Origin: JACCYI01 sp036389195
Lineage (GTDB): Bacteria > Actinomycetota > Thermoleophilia > Solirubrobacterales > Solirubrobacteraceae
Direction of reading: 5' to 3'
Length of the DNA stretch: 22,546 bases
NCBI GenBank assembly: GCA_036389195.1
Contig: DASVQH010000355.1
Span: 1-22,546 of the forward strand
In this document: piece after piece, positions 1 through 7,102 of the stretch
How positions within the stretch are numbered: the first letter of the stretch is position 1
How the letters are laid out: every line of letters begins with the position of its first letter
Translations under genes and position numbers: made by a program
Notes under the pieces: model-generated
Told to the model about the DNA's origin: nothing
Databases searched by the model: none
What the model saw: the letters and a program-made list of their open reading frames with translations, nothing else

Positions 1-185
1 TCGCGGACGGCGACCTGATCACGATCGACGTCGACTCCCGGCGCCTGGACGTCGAGCTCGACGACGAGACGATTGCCGTGCGCGTGGCGAACTACGTCGG
101 GCCCGACAACACCGCCCTGACCGGGGTGCTGGGCAAGTACGCGAAGCTCGTGTCGAGCGCCGCCGAGGGTGCGATCACGCGGTAG
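1..185 (+). CDS. ilvD: Dihydroxy-acid dehydratase, C-terminal end (partial)
   Basis: The last 60 residues of a protein are read from base 3 to the TAG at 183-185; its start lies outside the window. They resemble the C-terminal swivelling domain of IlvD: a segment reading ADGDLITIDV, then a run like RRLDVEL, and the typical ending GKYAKLVSSAAEGA. IlvD is a cytoplasmic iron-sulfur enzyme that dehydrates 2,3-dihydroxy-3-methylbutanoate and its homologue to the 2-oxo acids in valine, isoleucine and leucine synthesis. The cluster cysteines lie upstream and cannot be seen. 6-phosphogluconate dehydratase (Edd) is a related family, but the KYA-LVSSA-EGA ending fits IlvD better. The gene faces the minus-strand hydrolase across a repeat-rich gap. 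Confidence 0.85.
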   Translation, partial: ADGDLITIDVDSRRLDVELDDETIAVRVANYVGPDNTALTGVLGKYAKLVSSAAEGAITR

Positions 186-210
186 CGGGTTTGGGGCGTG
201 GCGGCGCGGG

Positions 211-409
211 CGAACTGCGTCGGGTGAGGGAGACACGGATCGGGCGGCGCGACGGCTGGCGCCCACAAGTCTCCTTCCGCGCCGCGGCCGAACACCGAAG
301 GAGGATCGAAGGCGCCATAGCCCCCCGAACTCTCCTTCCGCGCCGCCGCGGAGCACGAGAGGAGACTTGAGGGCGTCCGATCCCTCACTTCCTCACCCGA
401 CGCAGTTCG
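211..409. repeat. Composite palindromic intergenic element
   Basis: The outer arms are perfect 19-bp inverted repeats, cgaactgcgtcgggtgagg at 211-229 and its reverse complement at 391-409. Inside lie a 10-bp inverted pair, caagtctcct at 266-275 and aggagacttg at 360-369, and a 16-bp direct repeat, tctccttccgcgccgc at 270-285 and 331-346. There is also a local 7-bp hairpin, ctccttc 271-277 with gaaggag 297-303. A degenerate copy of the right arm (16 of 19 bases) lies at 463-481. The nested order suggests a mobile or recombined extragenic element (REP or MITE-like) or a large folded terminator. No transposase gene is present. Confidence 0.7.
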
Positions 410-424
410 ACGGCGGCGCCGAGC

Positions 425-440
425 CGCCCCGGGAGGGGCG
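425..440. terminator. GC hairpin with GGGA tetraloop
   Basis: Bases cgcccc (425-430) pair with ggggcg (435-440) around a ggga loop, giving a 6-bp all-GC stem. It lies about 60 bases past the stop of the minus-strand hydrolase, so it could help end that transcript. There is no T tract on either side, so intrinsic termination is uncertain. Confidence 0.35.
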
Positions 441-501
441 CGATGGCGCGCAGACTCCCACTCCTCAACCGACGTCGTTCGGTCAGCCACGGAGGGAGGA
501 G

Positions 502-1482
502 CTACGAGGTCACGCCGGTGACGCCCGCCTCGGGCGCCGCCGAGCCCGCCAGGAACTCGCTCAGCAGCTCGTTGAACCGCGACGGACGCTCGAGCATCGG
601 GACGTGGCCGGTGTCGGCGAAGACCTCCTTGCGCGCGTTGTCGCCGATCAGCTCCTCGAAGCGGCGGGCGTCCGCCACGGGCACGAGCAGGTCGTTCTCG
701 CCCCACACGATCAGGACCGGCATCCCGATGTCCTTCAGCCGCTCGCGGAACGAGTAGCTCATCAGCGCGTCCAGCGCGTCGACGAAGCCCGGCTTGCCCT
801 GGCCGGCGAGCTGCTCCCAGGCCAGCGGCGCGGAGAGCTTCTCCGGGTAGCGGACGACGCCCTGCATGGCCGCACGGCGCAGCCGCGGGCGGCGCAGGAT
901 GACGTCGCGGCGGGACGTGAAGAACTGGGCGTTGGCCGCCATCAGCCGGGCGATGCTCAGCAGCGGCTCGCGGCGCTGGTACTCGATCGACAGGCCGGCG
1001 GCCGAGACGAGCACGAGCTTCTCGACGCGCGTGGCGAACGACAGCGCCAGCTCGGCGCCGATGAAGCCGCCCATCGAGTTGCCGACGACCACCGTCCGCT
1101 CGATCCCGAGGTGGTCGCAGAGCGCGTCGACGGCGCGGGCGTAGCCCTGGATCGAGATCCGCTCGGCGGGCATCTCGGACTGGCCGAAGCCGGGGAGGTC
1201 CATGGCCACGACCCGGTGGGACTCCATGAACGGCGGGATGTTGAGCAGCCAGTTCTGCCAGATCCCACCGAGCCCGTGGATGAAGACGATCGCGGGCCGC
1301 TCGTCGCCGCCCGTGTCGACGTACGCCATCTCGCGGCCGAGGATCCGGGCGTGGTGCGTCAGCGACGGCCAGTCGACGCCCAGCCAGGAGGCGTCGTCGC
1401 CGTCGGCGTAGGTCTCGTCGGCGCCCGGGCGCAGGAGCGCGTTGTGCATCGTCGCCGACAGCTGCTTGCGCACGGAAGCCAT
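502..1482 (-). CDS. Alpha/beta hydrolase
   Basis: This 326-residue protein has the alpha/beta-hydrolase fold. The oxyanion segment FIHGLGG is near residues 67-73, the nucleophile elbow GNSMGG places Ser136 at its centre, the acid is Asp264 in WGENDLLVP, and the base is His293 in TGHVPMLE. The complete triad implies activity on an ester, amide, epoxide or C-C bond. The substrate cannot be told; the sequence resembles the MhpC/BphD/lipase-like group. There is no signal peptide, so it is probably cytoplasmic. The ATG at 1480-1482 is only 49 bp from the divergent gene at 1532. No Shine-Dalgarno sequence is obvious; a weak TACGGA hexamer (complement of 1492-1497) lies 9 nt upstream. It is not in an operon with any neighbour. 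Confidence 0.9.
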   Translation of the reverse strand: MASVRKQLSATMHNALLRPGADETYADGDDASWLGVDWPSLTHHARILGREMAYVDTGGDERPAIVFIHGLGGIWQNWLLNIPPFMESHRVVAMDLPGFGQSEMPAERISIQGYARAVDALCDHLGIERTVVVGNSMGGFIGAELALSFATRVEKLVLVSAAGLSIEYQRREPLLSIARLMAANAQFFTSRRDVILRRPRLRRAAMQGVVRYPEKLSAPLAWEQLAGQGKPGFVDALDALMSYSFRERLKDIGMPVLIVWGENDLLVPVADARRFEELIGDNARKEVFADTGHVPMLERPSRFNELLSEFLAGSAAPEAGVTGVTS

Positions 1483-1515
1483 GTCGAGGGGTCCGTACCC
1501 CGCGTCCCTGCGAGC

Positions 1516-1521
1516 TAGTCT
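1516..1521 (+). promoter_or_regulatory. Candidate -10 box TAGTCT for gene at 1532
   Basis: TAGTCT ends 10 nt before the ATG at 1532, and the short stretch between has no purine-rich ribosome-binding site. The same hexamer precedes the gene at 12245. This suggests a leaderless or nearly leaderless transcript. No good -35 hexamer is evident. Confidence 0.45.
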
Positions 1522-1531
1522 GGCGCCCGCG

Positions 1532-2224
1532 ATGTCCGGCCTTCCCTACGCGCCCGCGGAGCACGCGGCGATCCTCGGGGCCGTCGCGGCGCACCCGGAG
1601 GCGACCGTCCTCGCCGGCGCGGGGCTGCCTCCCGCGCTGACCGAGCGCCTGGACGCCGCCGAGCAGGACGGACCCGACCTCGTCGCCCGCGCGGCGCAGG
1701 AGAAGACGCTCCTGATCGTCCTGGCCGCCGGCGACGCCGCCACGCTGCAGGCGCTGCTCGACGAGCCGCAGATCGCCGCCGCCACGCTCCTGCTGGCCGG
1801 GACGGGCGCCGCCGACGCCCGCGCCGCGCTGGAGGCGCTCCCGTTCCGCCAGTGGCCCCGCGTCCGCTACGTCGACCTCGAGTACGTCGCGCCGCGGGTC
1901 GTCGAGGAAGGCCGCGGCCACGAGCGCCTGGAGGGCGGGCTCGGCCTGATCGTCCTCGACGCGGACGCCCAGCCGGGGGAGTGGCCGGCCCCCGCGCCGC
2001 CGTACCTGCCCCTGGCCCGCGCCATCGAAGGCCTGCGCTCCGCCGCGCTGCCCCCGCGGATCGCCGCGCGCGAGCTGGAACGACTGCGGGCCGAGCTCGC
2101 GGACGAACGCGCGCGCCGCGAGCGCGCCGAGCAGGTCGTCGCCGAGCTGACCGGCTCCCCGAGCTGGCAGGTCACGGCGCCGCTGCGCGCGGCCAAGCAC
2201 GCGCTCTGGCGTCCCCGCCCGTGA
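1532..2224 (+). CDS. Coiled-coil protein with SxSWxxTAPLR-type C-terminus, probably surface-glycan related
   Basis: This 230-residue protein is not recognised as a full-length family. Residues 1-165 are alanine- and leucine-rich and look like an alpha/beta domain. Residues about 175-207 form a charged heptad-like coiled coil rich in E, R and L. The tail at 209-219 reads SPSWQVTAPLR, a variant of the S-SW--T-PLR ending common after coiled coils in bacterial glycosyltransferases and methyltransferases of surface-polysaccharide clusters. That similarity and the partner methyltransferase are the only functional hints. The ATG at 1532 is chosen because TAGTCT sits just upstream and residues upstream of it look non-coding. 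Its stop overlaps the next start as GTGA (2221-2224), so translation is probably coupled. Confidence 0.7.
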   Translation: MSGLPYAPAEHAAILGAVAAHPEATVLAGAGLPPALTERLDAAEQDGPDLVARAAQEKTLLIVLAAGDAATLQALLDEPQIAAATLLLAGTGAADARAALEALPFRQWPRVRYVDLEYVAPRVVEEGRGHERLEGGLGLIVLDADAQPGEWPAPAPPYLPLARAIEGLRSAALPPRIAARELERLRAELADERARRERAEQVVAELTGSPSWQVTAPLRAAKHALWRPRP

Positions 2225-3420
2225 CCGCGGCCGTCGACCCCCCGCCGCCCGGCGTCGACGACCGCACGTACTACACGGAGCGCGTGTGGTGCCCGTGGAT
2301 CGAGCAGGCGATGCCGCTGGCCGGTGCGACGATGCTCGAGTACGGGTGCGGGCCGGGGTCGGTCAGCCGCGCGTTCGCCCCGCGGGTCGAGCGCCACATC
2401 GGTCTGGACATCCATCAGCCGTCGGTCGACATCGCCCGCCGCATGGCGCGCGAGGCCGGCCAGGAGAACTCCGAGTTCCACGCCCACCCGCCCGAGGAGA
2501 TCATCGACGTCTTCAAGGGCTACGCCGGTCAAGTCGACATCGTGATGCTCTACGCGGTGATCGAGCACCTGACGGTGCGCGAGCGCATCGAGGTGCTGGC
2601 CGCGGCCCGCGAGGTCGCGCGCCCGAACGGGGTGATCGTGGTCATCGAGCTGCCCAACCGGCTCGTCGCCTGGGACCACCACTCGACGTGGATGCCGTTC
2701 ATCAACCAGCTGCCCGAGCCGCTCTCGCTCGACTACCTGATGGCGCGCGGCACGCGGCCGGCGCTGCGCGAGAACGTGCTGCGAGCGCGCGACCCGGACC
2801 TCCCTGCGGAGGCGGACCAGGACGCCCTGCTCGCCCTGGAGCGCTTCGGCCGCGGCGGCAGCTTCCACGAGTTCGAGCTGGCCTGGGGCGGGCGGATCGA
2901 CGGCTACGTCGTCGCCTCCAACTGGGGCCCCGACGTGCTCCCGCACCGCGAGATCGATCCGGGCGAGCTGCCCCTCGCGCGCCTGATGGCGCGGCTGCGC
3001 CCTGACCTCGACCCGCCGTTCTCCCGCCAGTGGATCGACCTCATCCTGCGCCCGGACCTGCCGGTGCGCCGCGGCCCGTTCCATCGCCCGTGGGTCGGGA
3101 ACGCCGGGCCGGGGTCCCACGCCATCAGCCGCAACCTCGACGAGGTGGTGTTCGTGCCCGCCCCCGAGGGCGTCCTGCACGTGGAGCTGCCCGAGCCGAC
3201 CCGCCGGCTCGCCGTGCGCGTGGTCGACGGCGAGACACACACGGTGGTCGAGGCCACGACGCTGCAAGGAGAGCGCGCGACCGGCGAGGCGCCGGGCCGC
3301 CCGGGCCGCGCCCGGTCCGTCGTCATCGACCTCCCGGACTGGGCCGACGACGTGGAGATCCGGCTGCCGCGCGGCGGCTGGATCCCCGCGCTGACCTACC
3401 TCGGCCACGGGCCTGGCTAG
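2221..3420 (+). CDS. Class I SAM-dependent methyltransferase with C-terminal extension
   Basis: This 399-residue protein starts at a GTG overlapping the previous stop by 4 nt. The first half is a Rossmann-type methyltransferase domain. Motif I is LEYGCGPG (GCGPG at 42-46), the acidic end of strand 2 is Asp63 in GLDIHQPS, and the post-motif segment is YAVIEHL near 111-117. Residues about 145-399 form an extension I do not recognise: the first part (WDHHSTWMPFINQLPEP) may contact substrate, and the last 100 residues look like a beta-rich accessory domain. The substrate is unknown. Coupling to a coiled-coil protein of glycan-cluster type suggests a surface sugar or lipid-linked glycan acceptor. 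It is cytoplasmic, with no membrane segment. A 46-bp gap follows. Confidence 0.85.
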   Translation: MTAAVDPPPPGVDDRTYYTERVWCPWIEQAMPLAGATMLEYGCGPGSVSRAFAPRVERHIGLDIHQPSVDIARRMAREAGQENSEFHAHPPEEIIDVFKGYAGQVDIVMLYAVIEHLTVRERIEVLAAAREVARPNGVIVVIELPNRLVAWDHHSTWMPFINQLPEPLSLDYLMARGTRPALRENVLRARDPDLPAEADQDALLALERFGRGGSFHEFELAWGGRIDGYVVASNWGPDVLPHREIDPGELPLARLMARLRPDLDPPFSRQWIDLILRPDLPVRRGPFHRPWVGNAGPGSHAISRNLDEVVFVPAPEGVLHVELPEPTRRLAVRVVDGETHTVVEATTLQGERATGEAPGRPGRARSVVIDLPDWADDVEIRLPRGGWIPALTYLGHGPG

Positions 3421-3438
3421 CGCCGCCCCTCCGCGGGG

Positions 3439-3444
3439 TACGGT
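3439..3444 (+). promoter_or_regulatory. Candidate -10 box TACGGT
   Basis: TACGGT fits the TANNNT pattern and lies in the only gap (3421-3466) of this gene run. Transcription would start about 15 nt before the ATG at 3467, leaving room for the ribosome-binding site GAGGA at 3457-3461, 5 nt before the start. A -35 element is not convincing. Confidence 0.3.
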
Positions 3445-3466
3445 GTGATCCACAACGAGGATCACC

Positions 3467-4042
3467 ATGCGCATCGCCATCGACATCGACTCCACCCTTC
3501 ACCACTACTGGGACCAGCTGGCCGCCGCCGCGAAGCGGCGCTTCGGGGTCACGCTGCCCTACGATCAGCAGCTGACCTGGGGCATCCCGCTCCTGCGGCC
3601 CGAGCAGGTCAAGGCCTGCGTGGCCGAGACCCACTGCGAGGCCTCCGTCCTGCGCGCCGAGCCCTACCCGGGCGCTGTCGAGGCGGTCCGCGCCTGGCAC
3701 CAGGCCGGCCACTTCATCCACATCACGTCCCACCGCGCGGCCGACGCCCACGCCGCCACCGAGCGCTGGCTGCAGCGGATCGAGCTGCCCTACGACGAGC
3801 TCTACTGCTCCTCGGACAAGATCGCGCGCTGCCGGGAGATCGGCATCGACCTGCTGATCGACGACTCGCCGGACAACCTCCTGCGCGCGATCGACGCCGG
3901 CATCGCGGTCGCGACGATCGCGCACCCGTGGAACCGCGACGTCTGCGAGGACGAGGACGTCGTCTGCGCGCCGGACTGGCCGGCGCTGGCGGCGGCGCTG
4001 ACGCCGCTGCTCGACGAGGACCGCAGGAAGGCCGCGGCTTGA
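3467..4042 (+). CDS. HAD-superfamily phosphatase, NT5C (5'-nucleotidase)-like
   Basis: This 191-residue protein matches the compact HAD phosphatases of the 5'(3')-deoxyribonucleotidase type C group. Motif I is DIDST (Asp6 nucleophile, Asp8 acid/base), motif II is ITSHR with Ser88, motif III is Lys118 in SSDKIARC, and motif IV is the pair Asp132-Asp133 in LIDDSPDN. All catalytic positions are present. The family removes phosphate from nucleotides or small phosphometabolites, and the actual substrate here is unknown. The ATG at 3467 has a good ribosome-binding site (GAGGA, 5 nt upstream). The stop TGA (4040-4042) overlaps the TTG start of the acyltransferase, so the two are probably translated together. 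That context leaves a phospholipid or isoprenoid phosphate substrate open. Confidence 0.8.
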   Translation: MRIAIDIDSTLHHYWDQLAAAAKRRFGVTLPYDQQLTWGIPLLRPEQVKACVAETHCEASVLRAEPYPGAVEAVRAWHQAGHFIHITSHRAADAHAATERWLQRIELPYDELYCSSDKIARCREIGIDLLIDDSPDNLLRAIDAGIAVATIAHPWNRDVCEDEDVVCAPDWPALAAALTPLLDEDRRKAAA

Positions 4043-4914
4043 GCGACGACGGCGGTCCCAAGCAGCTCCCGGCCCCGTCCGCCCCGACGGCGTCGGACAT
4101 GCGGTCGCTCCTGCCGGCGCTGGAGCCCGACCGCCAGGTCACCGACTGGGGGCGCTCCGAGCGCGTCGAGGGCTTCATGGACCGCACGGTCTACGACTTC
4201 CTCTACCACCTGTGGTTCCGCTGCGAGGTGGAGGGGATCGAGAACGTCCCGTCCATCGGCGGCGCGCTGCTGGTCTCCAACCACTCGGGCGCGCTGCCGC
4301 CCGACGCGGCGATGATCACCAAGGCGATCAAGGAGGAGCACGCCCGCCCGCGCCCGCTGCATCTGACGGTGGAGCACTTCTTCAAGGGCTATCCCGGCTT
4401 CAGCATGCTGGTGGCCAAGATCGGCGGCGTGCCGGCGCACCCCGCCAACGTCCACCGGCTGCTCTTCGACGAGAACCAGCTCGTGCTGGTCTTCCCGGAG
4501 GGCCGCAAGGGCACCGAGAAGCTCTACAAGGACCGTTACCGGCTGCGGCGCTTCGGCCGCGGCGGCTTCGTCGAGGCGGCGATGCGCGCGCAGGTCCCGA
4601 TCGTCCCGGTCGCCGTGGTGGGCGCCGAGGAGGCGATGCCGGCGTTCGCGCAGTTCGGCCTCATGCAGCGGATCACCAAGCTCCTGTACTTCCCGATCAC
4701 GCCGACCTTCCCGCACCTCGGCCTGTTCGGGATGATCGGGTACCTGCCGGCCAAGTTCCACATCCGCTTCCTGGAGCCGATCCCCACCGACCAGTGGGGC
4801 GACGAGCCGTGGGAGGACAAGGGCCTCGTGCAGACGGTCGCCGAAGAGGTCCGCGCGGTCATCCAGGAGGAGCTCTACGACATGCTCGCCCAGCGGACTT
4901 CGGTGTGGCTGTAA
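4039..4914 (+). CDS. Lysophospholipid (PlsC-like) acyltransferase
   Basis: This 291-residue protein starts at a TTG overlapping the upstream TGA (TTGA), with AGGAAG at 4025-4030 as ribosome-binding site. Block I is SNHSGALPPDA, with His82 and Asp89 separated by six residues rather than the usual four. Block III is VFPEGRKGTEK (FPEG at 152-155) and block IV is VPIVPVAVVG near 186-195. This NHSG-LP-D variant of the PlsC family occurs in actinobacteria beside an NAD-dependent epimerase; from memory, Mycobacterium tuberculosis Rv0502 with Rv0501 is that pair. The enzyme should move an acyl chain to a lysophospholipid or glycolipid at the inner membrane face. The acceptor is not known. The first 20 residues are P/D-rich and probably disordered, so a later start such as Met21 is possible. 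Confidence 0.85.
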   Translation: MSDDGGPKQLPAPSAPTASDMRSLLPALEPDRQVTDWGRSERVEGFMDRTVYDFLYHLWFRCEVEGIENVPSIGGALLVSNHSGALPPDAAMITKAIKEEHARPRPLHLTVEHFFKGYPGFSMLVAKIGGVPAHPANVHRLLFDENQLVLVFPEGRKGTEKLYKDRYRLRRFGRGGFVEAAMRAQVPIVPVAVVGAEEAMPAFAQFGLMQRITKLLYFPITPTFPHLGLFGMIGYLPAKFHIRFLEPIPTDQWGDEPWEDKGLVQTVAEEVRAVIQEELYDMLAQRTSVWL

Positions 4915-4916
4915 CC

Positions 4917-5999
4917 ATGCAATCGCGACGGATCCTCATCACCGGGCTGTCGTCCTACTGGGGCGGGCGGCTCGCGCAGGAGCTGGAGAAGGACCCGACG
5001 GTCGAGACGATCATCGGGGTCGACGCCGACGAGCCGACCCGCGAGCTCGAGCGCACGGAGTACGTCCGCGTGGGCGCCCAGCACGCGCTGCTGCGCCGGA
5101 TCGTCTGCGCGGCGGAGATCGACACGGTCGTGGACACGCGGATGATCGTCAACTCGATCGCCGCCAGCCCGCGGCGGATGCACGAGAACAACGTCATCGG
5201 GACGATGAACATCCTCGCCGCGTGCTCGGGCGAGGGCTCCAAGGTCCGCAAGGTCGTCTTCAAGTCGAGCGCCCACTACTACGGGTCCGAGCAGGACGAT
5301 CCGGCCTTCTTCACCGAGAAGATGCAGCGCCCGCACCCGGCCCAGACGCGGATCGAGCGCGACATCATCGAGGCCGAGAAGTCGGTCCGCGCGTTCGCCG
5401 ACCACAACAAGGAGACCACGGTCTCGATCCTGCGCTTCGTCAACGGCCTGGGCTCGGGCCTGCGCACCTCGCACACGCAGCTCTTCGCGCTGCCGGTCAT
5501 CCCGTCGATCCTCGGCTTCGACCCGCGCTACCAGTTCGTCCACGAGGACGACATCGTCGGCGCGCTGCACCACGCGGTGCGCCACGACCTCGACGGGATC
5601 TACAACGCCGCCGGCGACGGCGTGCTGGTGCTCTCCGAGGTGGCGGCGCTGCTCGGCAAGCCCCTGGCGCCGATCCTGCCGCCGTGGGGGACCGGCCTGG
5701 CGCTCGCGCCGCTGCGCCGGCTGGGCCTGCGGGTGCCCGACGAGATGCTCCAGCAGCTGCGCTACGGGCGGGGCGTCGACAACCGCAAGCTCAAGGCGAC
5801 GGGCTACCAGCTGCGCTACACGACGCGCGAAGCGGTGGCCAAGCAGGCCGAGCACCTGCGGCTGGCCGCGGTCCGCGGCGCCACCGACGAGCCGTACCGC
5901 TACGAGCGCGAGGTGGAGGAGTTCCTGCGCTGGAGCCCCAGCGTCCGCCGGGGCGGGTCGGGTGAGCCGGAAGCCGCCGGGGAGCGTATGCAGGGCTGA
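4917..5999 (+). CDS. Atypical NAD-dependent epimerase/dehydratase (extended SDR)
   Basis: This 360-residue protein begins 2 nt after the acyltransferase stop. The dinucleotide-binding segment ILITGLSSYWGG (6-17) and Asp36 at the end of strand 2 (GVDAD) support NAD binding. The middle segment VFKSSAHYYGS (near 114-124) holds the usual serine. The Tyr-x-x-x-Lys that normally follows appears replaced by Thr-Arg-Ile-Glu-Arg (144-148) in TRIERDIIEAE, so the classic catalytic pair is absent. It may be a non-catalytic NAD sensor or use another chemistry. The family resembles mycobacterial GalE2-type proteins (Rv0501), also next to a PlsC-like gene. The C-terminal 25 residues are R/G/E-rich and probably disordered. 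Coupled to its upstream neighbour, it likely acts in glycolipid or envelope metabolism. Confidence 0.85.
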   Translation: MQSRRILITGLSSYWGGRLAQELEKDPTVETIIGVDADEPTRELERTEYVRVGAQHALLRRIVCAAEIDTVVDTRMIVNSIAASPRRMHENNVIGTMNILAACSGEGSKVRKVVFKSSAHYYGSEQDDPAFFTEKMQRPHPAQTRIERDIIEAEKSVRAFADHNKETTVSILRFVNGLGSGLRTSHTQLFALPVIPSILGFDPRYQFVHEDDIVGALHHAVRHDLDGIYNAAGDGVLVLSEVAALLGKPLAPILPPWGTGLALAPLRRLGLRVPDEMLQQLRYGRGVDNRKLKATGYQLRYTTREAVAKQAEHLRLAAVRGATDEPYRYEREVEEFLRWSPSVRRGGSGEPEAAGERMQG

Positions 6000-6042
6000 T
6001 TGCATCCGGACCCGGGGGCTGGCGCCGCCGTCGGCGACCTCC

Positions 6043-6048
6043 TACATT
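6043..6048 (+). promoter_or_regulatory. Candidate -10 box TACATT for L,D-transpeptidase gene
   Basis: TACATT is the most AT-rich hexamer in the 62-bp gap 6000-6061 and fits TANNNT. It ends 13 nt before the ATG at 6062, and no Shine-Dalgarno lies between (the sequence there is ctccttccgaatt). A very short leader is implied. Confidence 0.45.
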
Positions 6049-6061
6049 CTCCTTCCGAATT

Positions 6062-7102
6062 ATGCGTACACGTTCCTTCGCCCTCGTCACCGCGTTCATC
6101 GTCCTCCTCCTCGTCGGAGCCGGGGCGGTCTACGCCTACGACTCCAGCCGCTCCTCCAAGATCGCCGACGGCGTCACGATCTCCGGCGTCGACGTCGGCG
6201 GCCTGAACTCCGGCGAGGCGCGCGACAAGATCCAGGCCGAGCTGCTCGAGCCGCTCAAGCGCCCGGTCACCGTCCGCTGGCGCGACCACCGCTTCCACCT
6301 GACGGCGCGCCAGGCCCGGGTCGGGATCGACCTCGACGGCTCGGTCGACCGCGCGCTGGCCAAGTCGCGCCGGGGCAACCTCTTCACCCGGACGATCCGC
6401 GGGCTGACCGGCGACGGCGTCGACGCCGACGTCCCGGTGGACATCACCTACGACAAGAGCGCGATCCGGCGCCTCGTCCGGCGCGTGGCCGGCGCCGTGG
6501 ACCGCCCGGCGCGCGACGCCGACGTCTCGATCGACGGCAGCGGCGTCTCCAGGACGCCGTCGCACGACGGCATCGAGGTCGTGCAGACGCGGCTGCGCCA
6601 GGACGTCGACGAGAAGCTGCTGGCCACGACCGGCTCGAAGACCGTGCGGGTCGCGACCAAGACGGTCAAGCCCGAGGTGACGACCGCCGAGGTCGCCGAG
6701 AAGTACCCGGCGATCCTGATCGTCAACCGGAGCGCCTTCCGGCTCACGCTCTACAAGGACCTCAAGATGGTCAAGAGCTACCCGATCGCCGTCGGGCAGG
6801 CCGGCCTCGAGACGCCGCCCGGCCGCTACACGATCCAGAACAAGGCGGTCAACCCGGCCTGGCACGTCCCGAACTCCGCGTGGGCGGGCTCGCTGGCCGG
6901 CCAGGTGATCCCCGGCGGCGCGCCCAACAACCCGATCAAGGCCCGCTGGCTCGGCGTCTACGACGGGGTCGGGGTCCACGGGACGTCCGACGACGCGTCG
7001 ATCGGCTCCAACGCGTCCCACGGGTGCATCCGGATGCACGTCCCGGACGTCGAGGACCTGTACCCGCGGGTGCCGGTCGGCTCGCCGATCTACATCGCCT
7101 AG
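6062..7102 (+). CDS. L,D-transpeptidase with PG_binding_4-like and YkuD domains
   Basis: This 346-residue protein should cross-link peptidoglycan through 3-3 bonds or attach proteins to it outside the membrane. Residues 1-5 are basic, and 6-26 form one hydrophobic segment acting as signal anchor. Residues about 35-200 resemble the PG_binding_4 (VanW-associated) region, with GVTISGVDVGGL early on. From about 215 the YkuD catalytic domain begins (ILIVNRSAFRLTLY). Its signature is His306 in GVHGTSD and SHGCIRM, with Cys322 the nucleophile and His320 beside it. The length and domain order are normal for actinobacterial enzymes. No lipobox is seen. The gene has its own candidate promoter. Its stop TAG (7100-7102) shares bases with the stop of the opposing gene. 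Confidence 0.93.
   Translation: MRTRSFALVTAFIVLLLVGAGAVYAYDSSRSSKIADGVTISGVDVGGLNSGEARDKIQAELLEPLKRPVTVRWRDHRFHLTARQARVGIDLDGSVDRALAKSRRGNLFTRTIRGLTGDGVDADVPVDITYDKSAIRRLVRRVAGAVDRPARDADVSIDGSGVSRTPSHDGIEVVQTRLRQDVDEKLLATTGSKTVRVATKTVKPEVTTAEVAEKYPAILIVNRSAFRLTLYKDLKMVKSYPIAVGQAGLETPPGRYTIQNKAVNPAWHVPNSAWAGSLAGQVIPGGAPNNPIKARWLGVYDGVGVHGTSDDASIGSNASHGCIRMHVPDVEDLYPRVPVGSPIYIA

Larger units (their letters stand above)
186..501. other. Convergent intergenic region with palindromic repeats, no gene seen
   Basis: This gap lies between the 3' ends of ilvD (plus) and the alpha/beta hydrolase (minus). Open frames cross it on both strands, but none has a credible start, ribosome-binding site or domain. 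The sequence is dominated by inverted and direct repeats, listed separately, and by one GC-rich hairpin. I read it as a two-sided termination region that carries, or is made of, an extragenic repeat element. Confidence 0.6.

Noticed and set aside
1442..1531. Longer N-terminus for the coiled-coil protein
   Set aside because: The extra 30 residues overlap the divergent hydrolase start and the TAGTCT box and look non-coding.
92..2200. A 702-residue minus-strand open frame spanning ilvD, the repeat region and two genes
   Set aside because: It overlaps the real hydrolase on the same strand in another frame, has low-complexity Arg/Gly/Ala composition and no domain. Such frames are expected at very high GC.
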